Position numbers and translations under genes: made by a program. This document shows positions 45,843-54,367 of a stretch of DNA of 60,506 bases, one piece after another. The stretch is from a virus. Below the pieces are notes generated by a model. It was not told the DNA's origin, ran no database searches, and saw only the letters and a program-made list of their open reading frames with translations. The number at the start of each line of letters is the position of its first letter. Within the stretch, counting starts at the first letter, position 1. Location: positions 1-60,506 of the IMG/VR virus record IMGVR_UViG_3300036800_000125; one strand, 5' to 3'.

Positions 45843-48800
45843 ATGGTTGCTCTTGCACAATCGGTGGTCACCGGCTCGGGTACTACCGGCACGACGCTGA
45901 CGCTTACCCTCGGCAGCGCAACAACAGCGGGTAACTGCCTGGTCGTGTGCATCAGCTCTCATACCGGCGCAACTAACAACCCCACCATCAATGGTGTCAC
46001 GCTCGGTGGGTCGGCGGACAACTTTGCGTCCATCCTCTCAACCGGCGGCCTGACTGACGAGTCCTTCTCGGCTATATGGGCGGACCCACTCTGCGCGGGC
46101 GGGCAGACATCGGTCGTCATCACCTTTGGCAGCGGAACGAGCCCGCGTTACCTAGCGTCCGTATATGAGTTCTCCGGACTAGCCATCACCATCGCCGCAC
46201 TACCAGACAAGAGCGCGGCAGCAGCCACAGGGTCAAATGGTACGTCTTGGTCTTCGGGTTCGACGGCCACTACGTCGCAGGCTGTCGAATTGTGGATTGG
46301 TCTGGTCACCAGTGACAGCACTACAATCACCGGCCCGGCTAGTCCGTGGGTCAACACCGCCGAGATCATCCCGTCCGGTGCCGCGAGCGACTTCATGTCC
46401 GGCTATCAGATCCGCAGCAGCACGGGGGCGGCGGCTTATGCGGGTACATTTAGTCCGCTCGGTTACTACAATGCTGCTGTTGTAGCTCTGTACTCTGCAA
46501 CGAATGTTATGGGTGTCGCTGCGCAGGTAACTGTGACGGCTGGGGTCGGCACCTTTGCCGGTGGGGCGAATATATCTGGTGTCGCCGCCCAAGTGACTGT
46601 CACGGCTGGGGTCGGAACATTCCATGCCGGTGCCGGTGTAACCGGAATTGCTGCGCAGGTTACTGTCACGGCTGGGATTGGAACTTACTCCATCAACGTC
46701 GGCGTATCTGGCGTTGCTGCGCAGGTGACGGTCACGGCTGGCATTGGAACAATTTCTTCCGGCTCGCCAAATGCTGCCATCATAGGTACAGCAGCACAAA
46801 TCAATGTGACTGCGGGGATAGGATCCGCTGTCGCGGTTGCTGCAGGATCTGGCGTAGCGGCCAATGTCACTGTTACGGCTGGCATTGGTATTTTTGCAGC
46901 AGCTGGTGGCATTACCGGAATTGCATCGCATGTTACCGTTACAGCCGGAATCGGAACAATTTCTGCAGGCGGTATGGTCAATGGATCTGCCGCCCAGGTC
47001 ACCGTGACGGCCGGGATCGGGTCGTTTGATTTCAGCGCTGCTATCGTCGGCGTTGCCGCCCAGGTCACCGTGACGGCCGGGATCGGGCTTCCTGCAGGAA
47101 CTCCAATATTCCCCAAGTCTCCGCTCGGAACAAAGATCGAGCTGAATATCAATGGTACATGGAGGGATATCACCACCTATGTGTACCTCAGAGACAATAT
47201 TAACATATCGGATATCGGGCGTCCGAATGAGTCATCGACCATCCAGCCTGGCCAGTGTACCCTAACGCTAAATAATCGGGACGGTCGGTTTTCTCCGAAG
47301 TATTCGCCTGGTGCCTACTATCCGTACATCCAGCGTAATACCCAGCTACGAGTTTCTGTACTTGCTGCTTCATCAACGGGATTTGCCTACAGCGGTTACC
47401 GATTCTACGGTGAGGTTTCCGAATGGCCTCCGGTATCGGACATCACAGGGAATGATATCTATGTTCAGATTACCGCATCTGGAATATGGCGTCGTCTTTC
47501 TCGGGCCAGCGCTAACATCGGTTCGGCTTATACCCGGTACAACAATACGCTAAATGGTTTGGCCGGATACTGGCCGATGGAGGATGGTTCCGGATCGCTC
47601 GACTTCTCGCCAGGGGTTCTTGGCGGCTCGGTAATGGCATTCACATCAGGTACGCCGAATCTGGCCGCGACCGCGGCATTCCCCGGCTCGAACGCCATCC
47701 CAGCGCTTAATGGTGCGGTACTCACCGGGCCTATTTCCACCTCTGGTTCTCACACGATTAACCGTTTTCGATTCCTCGTTTTTGTTCCTTCGGGTGGAGA
47801 CAGTGGCATCCCGGCGAACAGTGTCCTCGCGTCATTGCACACTAACGGTACCGTCAATCGTGTCGATATCCTCCTGGGTGCAGCTGGTGGCGGACCGTTT
47901 GTTATCAAAGGGTATAACTCCGGCGGAACGAACACATTCACCGGAACGACCGGATCTGTTAATGTATTCGGGATCGTTATCCTTGCCGAGATAAGCCTTT
48001 CTAATTCAGGATCAAATGTCGCCTGGGCCCTTACACTGTACCTGCCGGGAACAAGCAGTCCGTACGGGAGCGCGAGCGGGACTCTGTCCTCTGCATCTGT
48101 TGGGAATGCGACATCGATAGTCTTTAATAGCGGTGCAGCGTATAAAGGCACAGCAGTGGGCCAGGGGATCGTGCTATACGATACCAGTCCATCGCTCGTT
48201 ACGGCTGCCGATGCCCTCCAGGGACACCAGGGAGAGACAGCGCTTGCCCGATTCGTTCGGATCTGTACCGAACAGGGCATAGCTACTGAGACTATTGGAT
48301 CAAGCTCGGTACAGATGGGTCCACAGTACGACGGAACATTCGCGGCTGTATTGCAGACAATCGAAAATAGCGACCAGGGACTACTCTACGAGACACGAGA
48401 TCAACTTGGCCTCGGCTACCGTGCATACAACTCGATGGTTGATCAGTCGCCTGCCGTCACGATCGACTACTCAGCTCACATGCTCTCGGCTGTACCGACC
48501 ACGACCTATGACGATCAGGGTGTCGTCAATGATGTCACGCTGAATAACTATGACGGCTACTCGTATCGGTTGCAGCTAGCTTCCGGTGCGATGTCTATTA
48601 ATCCCCCTCCGAATGGCGTTGGTGACTATCCAGGGCAGCCTCTTGGTGTCAATCTGTATGCGACTGGCGAAGCTGCAGCCATAGCCCAGGTTGCCAAGCG
48701 AGTCTTGAATCCCGGTGTCGTTGATGAGCTGAGGATACCCAACCTCGCAGTCAATCTTGCTAGATCTGCCGTTGCTTCTCTATTCGGTACTATCCCCGCC

Positions 48801-50042
48801 TTGTTCGTGGGCGATTACGTCGCTCTCTCAAATCCTCCTTCTTGGCTGTCCAGTACCAATCCGTCCAAGCAAATTGTCGTCGGGTATGCAGAGACGCTAA
48901 GCAACTATGAGTGGACTATCGTATACAATACGATACCAGAGGTTGGCTATGAGTCCGCGTTCAATCCGGGGACGACGGTTGGCGGCCGTACTTCGGGGTC
49001 CCCCGTCACAGGTGGCCAGGCCGGGAGCGTTAGCGGCGCGGATATTGGCGGCGGTGCTATTACTACCGGTGGCCTCGCCGGGTACGTCACATCAGCGAGT
49101 ATCGGCGGTATTACCTCCTCTGTTGGGACAATTGCTCCGATCGACCCAAACACGGGCGACATATGGATCGATGCTGCCAATGGCTACCAGATCAAACGGT
49201 TCGATGGATCCAACTGGATTCCGATCACATTTACCGCCTCCAGTGTACTTGCGGCAGGCTCGATTACGGCCGCCCAGATTGCAGTCGGAACGATCACCGC
49301 TTCGTTGCTCGCGGCGGGAATCGTTGTTGCGGGCATCGTCAATGCGACGACCATCACCGGAGCGAGCATTGTTGCGTATGGTTCTACCGGGGAACTGCTT
49401 GCATACTCCGGAATACCAGCAACCGGAAACCTTCTCATGTCGGCTTCTGCCGCCGCAGGGACGGACGGCAATGCCAACAACTATCTGGCTGGTTTTACAA
49501 TATACGGTTCGAACGGCAGCAAGATACACATTTACACGAGCGGTACTGCGGCGGTCATGGAGCTGCCATCCGGCGGCGCTAGCGAGGCATCACCGTCTCA
49601 GATGAAGATGACCGTTTTCAATCAGGGTGCCGGAAACGAGCATGTTGAACTGAGGATTGGCGGGCCGGTATCTTCATACGATAACAACTCGGTTAATGTA
49701 GTGATGGACTCTTCGGCTGCCGATGGGTCTTCTACCTATAACGGCGTTCTGGAAGTCGGTGGCAGTTCGGCGGCTGGCTGGGGACCGGGCACGCTCGGCA
49801 CGCAACTTACCGTCACACACCAGCTGCTGATCGGTGGTGCAACAGGTGGCGCCCAGGTTGAGACATCGGGTAATGTTCACGTTGGCGGAAGTATCATTAT
49901 CGGCGCTGGTTCATTCCCTGTAGCTGCACCGAGTGCCGCAGGAGCGCCTAGCAGTACATATAACTCAGCTTGGGCATCATCTGTCACGAATGTAGTCAAT
50001 AATCTTCGTACACAGCTGATACTCGCCGGCATAATTTTCTAA
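45843..50042 (+). CDS. Large minor tail protein with tandem repeats and LamG-like domain
   Basis: 1399 residues, no strong SD (GGATCCTG before ATG). Residues 1-220: beta-rich domain. 223-416: nine repeats with VTVTAG(I/V)G core. About 420-560: baseplate-type domain (KIELNINGTWRDITTYV..., TLTLNNRDGRFSP). About 570-770: concanavalin/LamG-like fold (LAGYWPMEDGSGS). About 900-1130: tail hub-like part. Around 1100-1170: a short hydrophobic repeat (AGSITAAQIAVGTITASLLAAG) found before fibre tips. The end is Ser/Gly-rich, probably receptor-binding. Confidence 0.8.
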   Translation: MVALAQSVVTGSGTTGTTLTLTLGSATTAGNCLVVCISSHTGATNNPTINGVTLGGSADNFASILSTGGLTDESFSAIWADPLCAGGQTSVVITFGSGTSPRYLASVYEFSGLAITIAALPDKSAAAATGSNGTSWSSGSTATTSQAVELWIGLVTSDSTTITGPASPWVNTAEIIPSGAASDFMSGYQIRSSTGAAAYAGTFSPLGYYNAAVVALYSATNVMGVAAQVTVTAGVGTFAGGANISGVAAQVTVTAGVGTFHAGAGVTGIAAQVTVTAGIGTYSINVGVSGVAAQVTVTAGIGTISSGSPNAAIIGTAAQINVTAGIGSAVAVAAGSGVAANVTVTAGIGIFAAAGGITGIASHVTVTAGIGTISAGGMVNGSAAQVTVTAGIGSFDFSAAIVGVAAQVTVTAGIGLPAGTPIFPKSPLGTKIELNINGTWRDITTYVYLRDNINISDIGRPNESSTIQPGQCTLTLNNRDGRFSPKYSPGAYYPYIQRNTQLRVSVLAASSTGFAYSGYRFYGEVSEWPPVSDITGNDIYVQITASGIWRRLSRASANIGSAYTRYNNTLNGLAGYWPMEDGSGSLDFSPGVLGGSVMAFTSGTPNLAATAAFPGSNAIPALNGAVLTGPISTSGSHTINRFRFLVFVPSGGDSGIPANSVLASLHTNGTVNRVDILLGAAGGGPFVIKGYNSGGTNTFTGTTGSVNVFGIVILAEISLSNSGSNVAWALTLYLPGTSSPYGSASGTLSSASVGNATSIVFNSGAAYKGTAVGQGIVLYDTSPSLVTAADALQGHQGETALARFVRICTEQGIATETIGSSSVQMGPQYDGTFAAVLQTIENSDQGLLYETRDQLGLGYRAYNSMVDQSPAVTIDYSAHMLSAVPTTTYDDQGVVNDVTLNNYDGYSYRLQLASGAMSINPPPNGVGDYPGQPLGVNLYATGEAAAIAQVAKRVLNPGVVDELRIPNLAVNLARSAVASLFGTIPALFVGDYVALSNPPSWLSSTNPSKQIVVGYAETLSNYEWTIVYNTIPEVGYESAFNPGTTVGGRTSGSPVTGGQAGSVSGADIGGGAITTGGLAGYVTSASIGGITSSVGTIAPIDPNTGDIWIDAANGYQIKRFDGSNWIPITFTASSVLAAGSITAAQIAVGTITASLLAAGIVVAGIVNATTITGASIVAYGSTGELLAYSGIPATGNLLMSASAAAGTDGNANNYLAGFTIYGSNGSKIHIYTSGTAAVMELPSGGASEASPSQMKMTVFNQGAGNEHVELRIGGPVSSYDNNSVNVVMDSSAADGSSTYNGVLEVGGSSAAGWGPGTLGTQLTVTHQLLIGGATGGAQVETSGNVHVGGSIIIGAGSFPVAAPSAAGAPSSTYNSAWASSVTNVVNNLRTQLILAGIIF
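46509..47090 (+). repeat. Nine coding repeats of about 22 residues
   Basis: Units begin G(V/I/T/S)AAQVTVTAG(I/V)G and are separated by 7-11 variable residues. At the DNA level the last two units share a long identical run, while the first ones have drifted, which suggests recent copying at the 3' end. One unit reads IASHV and one AQINV. Confidence 0.85.
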
Positions 50043-50051
50043 GGAGAATCG

Positions 50052-50261
50052 ATGGCCCAAATGTTGCATGTAGATGCTAATAAGGTTGTTAGTGTTCTCA
50101 AAGAGCAGCTTTCCGAAGCTCATATGCAGAATGCTATCCTACAGGTTGCTCTGGCCGATGCACAAGAGAAGGCGGCAGATCTCATGAAAGAGATTGCTAT
50201 GGACAGAGCCAAAGAGGGGAATCCTCCGGAAGATGATTCCACGAACGAGCAAGAGGAATAG
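50052..50261 (+). CDS. Small coiled-coil protein, 69 residues
   Basis: ATG behind AAGGAGAATCG. A single long amphipathic helix (VVSVLKEQLSEAHMQNAILQVALADAQEKAADLMKEIA) then an acidic tail. Typical small gene after the tail fibre; function unknown. Confidence 0.66.
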   Translation: MAQMLHVDANKVVSVLKEQLSEAHMQNAILQVALADAQEKAADLMKEIAMDRAKEGNPPEDDSTNEQEE

Positions 50262-50299
50262 GGCGACTACAAGTCTCCCGCGAATCAAAATGAGATGAA

Positions 50300-50557
50300 G
50301 TGTCAGCAACTGAGATCATCACCCTTCTAGGTGGTTCTAGTGGCGCCGTAGCCATTTTGATGCTTGCTCTTTTCATTACGGGACAGATAGTTCCGAGGAG
50401 TAGGATAGACGAGGTGAGGAGGGAGGTGAGGGAAGCAAAAGAGGAGCGAGATGAATGGAAGAAGATAGCAGAGAACGAAAGGCTACGGGCTGATGCCGGT
50501 GTAGCGGCCGGCCAGGTCGTTAGGGACGTTATGATGGCTCTCCGTAAGGAGCTTTAG
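50300..50557 (+). CDS. Small membrane protein with cytoplasmic coiled coil, holin candidate
   Basis: 85 residues, GTG start. One membrane helix near 10-29 (GGSSGAVAILMLALFITGQI) then a highly charged helix (EVRREVREAKEERDEWKKIAENERLRA). The location just ahead of the endolysin fits a holin or antiholin, but a single span plus coiled coil is not diagnostic. Confidence 0.58.
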   Translation: MSATEIITLLGGSSGAVAILMLALFITGQIVPRSRIDEVRREVREAKEERDEWKKIAENERLRADAGVAAGQVVRDVMMALRKEL

Positions 50558-50559
50558 TA

Positions 50560-50805
50560 ATGTGGCCATTCAGGAAGAGAGGGAAGTTGCCCAGTGGGGG
50601 GATAGACGGGGGAATAGAGCACGCCCGGCGTATGCGTATCGAGTCGGAAGAGAGACTAGAGCATGCCAACCGGACGGTGATAAGGCCGCTCAGAGAGATG
50701 CACGATGAGAACCATGTATCGGAGCTACTCGATGAGCTAATATACCGAGCAAGGGAACGAGGAAGTAGGAATGACCCAGGCCCATCTGATAATAAACATC
50801 TTTAA
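50560..50805 (+). CDS. Conserved small phage protein (MWPFRKR start), 81 residues
   Basis: ATG behind AAGGAGCTTTAGTA. MWPFRKRGK followed by a charged helix (EHARRMRIESEERLEHA) and N-HVSELLDELI is the layout of a small protein common near actinophage lysis genes. Role not known. Confidence 0.6.
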   Translation: MWPFRKRGKLPSGGIDGGIEHARRMRIESEERLEHANRTVIRPLREMHDENHVSELLDELIYRARERGSRNDPGPSDNKHL

Positions 50806-51142
50806 CGATGGCGTGTTCACTGCGTTTATCGTTTGCCTAGCATTTCCGGCAGTGGGGCTGCCGAAGATAGGGTTCTGGCCTTGGTACAAAAGTGAGTGGG
50901 GGTGGAATATAGTCTCGCTGGAGGAGGCCATCACCCTGGCGTTGCTTCCTGTATGGATACGCCGATTCATCCATCTCGATGTGTCACCGTTGATATGGGG
51001 CTGGATTGACGCCGTATCGATATGGATGATACCCGTCATCGTCCTATGGCGTGTATATATCATATGGAAAACACAGAGGTACAACAAGAAGGACGCCAAG
51101 GACAACGGAAACCAGGAAGAAGTACAGGAGATTTCAAAGTGA
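50771..51142 (+). CDS. Holin-like membrane protein, 123 residues
   Basis: ATG behind GAGGAAGTAGG, 35 bases inside the preceding gene. Membrane helices near 11-32, 51-62 and 73-98 (FTAFIVCLAFPAVGL, LIWGWIDAVSIWMIPVIVLW) and a basic/acidic C-tail. Directly followed by the endolysin (GTGA overlap), the usual holin position. Confidence 0.62.
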   Translation: MTQAHLIINIFNDGVFTAFIVCLAFPAVGLPKIGFWPWYKSEWGWNIVSLEEAITLALLPVWIRRFIHLDVSPLIWGWIDAVSIWMIPVIVLWRVYIIWKTQRYNKKDAKDNGNQEEVQEISK

Positions 51143-51969
51143 GCACAATCATCGACTTCAGCACATCACGGCCGACTATCTCCCAGCTCAAGACGGCGAA
51201 CGTCACGTCGGTCGGGCGCTACATCGGATGGGACGGTGTCAGCGGCTACCCGAACACCGGAAAGAACCTCACCAAGGCAGAGGCGGCTATTTATGCTGCT
51301 AGTGGAATATCCATGTTCCTCGCCTTCGAGTATTACGCGAACGCGCCCGCCCTGGGGGCTGAACAGGGACGTAATGATGGCGAGCTTGCTACCGAGCAGC
51401 TCACTCAGATCAATGCTCCAACAACGGCAGGGGTGTACTTCGCCGTCGACTACGACATCCCTGACTACGAGCCCGGCACACCGAACGACCCCGCGCACGC
51501 CCGCGCTAAGCTGGGCCCGATTGGCGATTACTTCGCCGCAATCAAGGCGCTGAAGCCGCTCTACCGGATCGGTGTGTACGGCGGCTACTGGGCGGTGAAG
51601 CGGCTGTTCGATGCGGGCCTTGTGACCCTCGGCTGGCAGACGGTGGCCTGGTCCGGCGGTAACGTCGACAGCCGGATTAGCCTGCTCCAGACCACGGCCA
51701 AGTCACCGATCTCCTACGCCGACATCAACGTTCACGAGTCGAAGAACGCCGACTGGGGACAGTGGCCTGAGCCGACCAAGCCTCCGGCTCCCGGCTTCAT
51801 CGTCGTCCCTGATGTTCGTAAGATGGACGCATATCTCGCCACGGTCGCGCTCGAGAAGGCCGGACTTCACCCGCACGGTAACCCGCTCCCGGTCGTCACG
51901 ACGCAATCTCCCGCTCCGGGCACTCACGTTGCGGCTGGAACGACCGTCAGCCTTACCTACAACCAGTGA
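51139..51969 (+). CDS. Endolysin: DUF1906/Rv2525c-like hydrolase plus PASTA
   Basis: 276 residues, GTG overlapping the holin-like stop. Residues about 1-210 have the fold signs of DUF1906 glycoside hydrolase-like proteins: IIDFSTSRPT, SVGRYIGW, FLAFEYYA, GVYFAVDYD with the acidic pair, YRIGVYGGYWAVK, TVAWSGG. Residues about 218-276 are a PASTA domain (VPDVRKM...AL.KAGL...SPAPGTHVAAGTTVSLTY) for binding cell-wall stem peptides. No signal peptide, so it needs a holin. Degrades host peptidoglycan at lysis. Confidence 0.85.
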   Translation: MSTIIDFSTSRPTISQLKTANVTSVGRYIGWDGVSGYPNTGKNLTKAEAAIYAASGISMFLAFEYYANAPALGAEQGRNDGELATEQLTQINAPTTAGVYFAVDYDIPDYEPGTPNDPAHARAKLGPIGDYFAAIKALKPLYRIGVYGGYWAVKRLFDAGLVTLGWQTVAWSGGNVDSRISLLQTTAKSPISYADINVHESKNADWGQWPEPTKPPAPGFIVVPDVRKMDAYLATVALEKAGLHPHGNPLPVVTTQSPAPGTHVAAGTTVSLTYNQ

Positions 51970-51989
51970 TTGATAAGGAGCAGGGTGAC

Positions 51990-52430
51990 ATGGTAGAGAT
52001 GCGACAGGAAGCACCGTACCCGCATGCGCTCGCTGATCTGGTCGATCGTCTTGACTACAAAGGGTGGCGGGTGTATCTTGCAGACATAGACCGAGGGCAG
52101 GGGTCTAAGGGCCTCACTCTAGTCATCACCCGTGAGGGGTCCGACACCTATCACCCCGAGAAGACCATCAAGGTCAATCACTACATGCCGGTACCGCCTG
52201 CTGCGTTCAATTCGAAGTCATGGCAGCGATGGCTATTCGAACAGTTCCTGCTCGTGGAAAGGCACGAGTGCGCCGAGTTCTTCGTGATTGATGGGGAACG
52301 CCCCTACGCCCCGAACCATGGCTACGGCGAGGATCCATACGTCATCCACGACCCAACAACTGACGAGGCTCGACGGACGTCGTTCCGGAATGTTATCGAC
52401 GACGACGGCACCGGACGTAGCAGGTCGTAG
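51990..52430 (+). CDS. Conserved hypothetical protein, 146 residues
   Basis: ATG at 51990 behind AAGGAGCAGGGTGAC; a GTG at 51966 overlapping the endolysin stop is the alternative. Alpha/beta with a central HECAEFFVIDGERPYAPNHG. Last gene of the rightward block. Function unknown. Confidence 0.66.
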   Translation: MVEMRQEAPYPHALADLVDRLDYKGWRVYLADIDRGQGSKGLTLVITREGSDTYHPEKTIKVNHYMPVPPAAFNSKSWQRWLFEQFLLVERHECAEFFVIDGERPYAPNHGYGEDPYVIHDPTTDEARRTSFRNVIDDDGTGRSRS

Positions 52431-52437
52431 ACGTGAA

Positions 52438-52467
52438 GCAGCCCCGGTCGGGGCGGACCGGGGCTGC
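52438..52467. terminator. Bidirectional terminator between convergent blocks
   Basis: GCAGCCCCGGTC pairs perfectly with GACCGGGGCTGC (12 pairs, 6-base loop), between the rightward stop at 52430 and the leftward stop at 52471. Confidence 0.82.
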
Positions 52468-52470
52468 GGT

Positions 52471-52572
52471 CTAGAGGACGATAGCGATGATGATGGCGGC
52501 CAAGAGCGTAGCCGCCGCGGTTATGCCGATCTGAAGGATGCCGTGCCGGGCGAGCTCCTTAACGAGCGTCAC
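52471..52572 (-). CDS. 33-residue membrane microprotein in the lysis operon
   Basis: GTG at 52572 overlaps the NlpC/P60 stop as GTGA. MTLVKELARHGILQIGITAA continues into a strongly hydrophobic end (TLLAAIIIAIVL): a single membrane span. Coupling to secreted wall enzymes suggests a lysis accessory, such as a tiny holin or pinholin-like protein; not proven. Confidence 0.55.
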   Translation of the reverse strand: MTLVKELARHGILQIGITAAATLLAAIIIAIVL

Positions 52573-53033
52573 AGTCGCACCACCCGGTAGTACATGGTCG
52601 GATGCCAGTAGGCGTTCCAGTGATGAGCTTCAACGCGGGTGCCCGGCTCAAGCGCGCCGAGCGTTACGTCGTGACCACCGTCAACCAGCTCGACGTGGCC
52701 GCTGCCGTAGAAGGCGAGATCTCCGGCGCGCGGGAGCCACGTCCGTACGAGGATGCTGCTAGCCAGCATCCCGTAGGTGGTCCGGGGCATGTTGACGCCG
52801 GTCTGGTGTGATGACCAGTAGACCAGGCCAGAGCAGTCGAACGTTCCCGGTCCCGCTGATCCGTAGACATACCAGTCACCGATACGGGTCTGCGCCACAG
52901 CGAGAATACGACTGCCCAGCGTCCCGCTGCTCGCGTACGCTTGCGTAGCGAAGAGGCCACACATGCAAGATAGCGAGAGCAGGACGGCCAGGACCGGAGC
53001 CGCAAGGCGACGTGAGATCTTAGCAACCGTCAT
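52569..53033 (-). CDS. Secreted NlpC/P60 peptidase
   Basis: 154 residues. ATG at 53033 behind CTGGAGTCCTT, 14 bases inside the preceding gene. A signal peptide (LAAPVLAVLLSLSCMCGLFA, cut near ATQAYA) precedes a compact NlpC/P60 domain: catalytic Cys in TFDCSGLVYW, His in GHVELVDG, third polar residue His in EAHHWNAYW. Cuts D-glutamyl bonds of peptidoglycan stem peptides. Exported by the host Sec route, so it acts without a holin. Confidence 0.82.
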   Translation of the reverse strand: MTVAKISRRLAAPVLAVLLSLSCMCGLFATQAYASSGTLGSRILAVAQTRIGDWYVYGSAGPGTFDCSGLVYWSSHQTGVNMPRTTYGMLASSILVRTWLPRAGDLAFYGSGHVELVDGGHDVTLGALEPGTRVEAHHWNAYWHPTMYYRVVRL

Positions 53034-53886
53034 AAGGACTCCAGTTGTTAGCTCCACCGGCGGTCGCCATGGCGTTCGCGAATACCTGGTTCTGCTCGGC
53101 CACCGAGGCATTGCCGAAGCTGGACGCACCACCTCCGTACGCGATCCAGGTCGAGTAGCTGAACTGGTAGAGCCCGTAGTGTCCGCTCGCGTTCATGACC
53201 TGGGAGTTACCACCGGACTCGGCCGCGATCACACATGACTGGAAGCTGCTGCTTCCGGTGTACGAGATGGTAGGAGCCGAAGTTGTCGGAGCTGAAGTTG
53301 AAGCCGAGCGATGAAGTTCAGAGCAGGGGATGTCGTACCCGTCTCCGTCGCCATCTCCGCACTGGTAGGTCTGCGACTGCACGCCAGAGCGTCCCACCGA
53401 AGTGGTAGCGGACACCGTGTGAGCGGGCCGTTGCGGCTGAGGAGGCGAAACAGGAGACATAGCGCTCGGTGCGGCCAGAACGCGAGGGACAGTCGGTATG
53501 ACCAGAGTCTGGCCGACGTAGATGATGTTGGCGTACTTGATGATCTTCTTGTTGGCCCAGTAGATGGTCGTCCAGTACTTGGACGAACCGTAGATCTGAG
53601 CAGAGATGGAGCTGAGGGTGTCTCCGGTGTTAACCTGGTACAGGCTTGTTTCGGACACCGCCTTCCCGGCAACGGTAGCTGGCTTTACGACGGTGGGGGT
53701 TAGCCTGACCGGCTGAAGCCGAACAGGCTGTATCCTGACTGCCACGGTTGCCGCGCTAGCTCCGGGCATTGGGCCGCCCGCTGCGAAGTAGGGGATACCG
53801 CACACCACGAGGGTCAGGCACAGTGCTACAATAACGCACCGGCCGACGTCAGACCATCCTATCAGTTCACGATTGAGCATTATCAT
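53020..53886 (-). CDS. Secreted LysM plus Rpf-like transglycosylase
   Basis: 288 residues. N-terminal signal or anchor (VIVALCLTLVVCGIPYFAAG, possible cut after ASA), a LysM domain near 83-131 (YQVNTGDTLSSISAQIYGS...IIYVGQTLVIP), a linker with CGDGDGDGYDIPC (an Excalibur-like calcium motif), and a C-terminal lysozyme-like domain (SCVIAAESGGNSQVMN with the catalytic Glu, GHYGLYQFSYSTW) like Rpf and transglycosylases. First gene of the leftward wall-enzyme operon; ATG behind AGGATCGG. Confidence 0.82.
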   Translation of the reverse strand: MIMLNRELIGWSDVGRCVIVALCLTLVVCGIPYFAAGGPMPGASAATVAVRIQPVRLQPVRLTPTVVKPATVAGKAVSETSLYQVNTGDTLSSISAQIYGSSKYWTTIYWANKKIIKYANIIYVGQTLVIPTVPRVLAAPSAMSPVSPPQPQRPAHTVSATTSVGRSGVQSQTYQCGDGDGDGYDIPCSELHRSASTSAPTTSAPTISYTGSSSFQSCVIAAESGGNSQVMNASGHYGLYQFSYSTWIAYGGGASSFGNASVAEQNQVFANAMATAGGANNWSPYDGC

Positions 53887-54175
53887 CCGATCCTAACAGG
53901 GACCCGCCATATACTGCAGCGGGACTGGTGAAGGATGACGCTACTCTCCGGTAGCCTGGCCATAACGGCCGAATTACGATTCCGTTACGAACCCGTTATG
54001 AACCGGAACGTCAGCCTCGCTTGGGTCGGTAGGGCCGGTATAGGCGGCGACGGGCCCGTCGGGCGCGTGGCGGGGCGGTGGCTACGGCTAGAGAAAAGGG
54101 GGTCCGTCGGCTACCGGGTAGGGGGCGCGGCGGCCGAGCCTTTAGGGCGAGGCTCCGGGATTCTTGCCTAGACGT
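53887..54175 (-). promoter_or_regulatory. Upstream region of the leftward lysis operon
   Basis: About 290 bases with no gene supported. Near the gene there is CCCGC/GCGGG around TGCAGTATATG (about 53912-53932), with TATATG as a possible -10. Short repeats of CCGTTAYGAA (about 53980-54005) could be operators. The remainder is GC-rich and ends at the terminator at 54176. Confidence 0.4.
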
Positions 54176-54224
54176 GAAGACAGGCTCCGGCGGCTATTCG
54201 CAAGAGTAGCCGGAGCCTGTCTTC
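54176..54224 (-). terminator. Strong terminator hairpin
   Basis: GAAGACAGGCTCCGG pairs perfectly with CCGGAGCCTGTCTTC (15 pairs); an alternative inner pairing GGCTA/TAGCC extends it. It ends leftward transcription coming from 54.3-60.5 kb and isolates the lysis operon. Confidence 0.82.
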
Positions 54225-54337
54225 GGGGAGATCAGCAATGATGCTGCGCGCGGAGAGTTGCACGGGAGGTTACATGGGGCTCCTTCCTCCGGGGACAGGG
54301 ACATCGTCCTAGTAACCAGTATACGCTAGCTAGTATA
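54176..54337 (-). ncRNA. Candidate small RNA unit with start-stop element
   Basis: Minus strand: two TATACT -10 copies (54332-54337 and 54318-54323), then a very strong SD GGAGGAAGGAG (54280-54290), ATG at 54275 immediately followed by TAA, then the strong hairpin at 54176-54224. No credible protein is encoded. An RNA of roughly 130 bases is predicted; its role is unknown. Confidence 0.4.
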
Positions 54338-54367
54338 CGCCGCGTCCGGGCGGGTGGCTAGGGGTTA

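Noticed and set aside
46509-47090. Regular repeats suggesting a CRISPR array
   Set aside because: The repeats are in frame and encode a periodic protein segment, with no constant repeat and unique-spacer pattern.
53935-54171. 78-codon plus-strand frame between the lysis operon and the terminator
   Set aside because: Gly/Arg-biased, isolated on the wrong strand, with no promoter or partner. Treated as non-coding.
54194-54304. 36-codon minus-strand frame over the small RNA candidate
   Set aside because: The SD-like AGGA is too close to the ATG and the frame runs into the terminator hairpin; composition is not protein-like.
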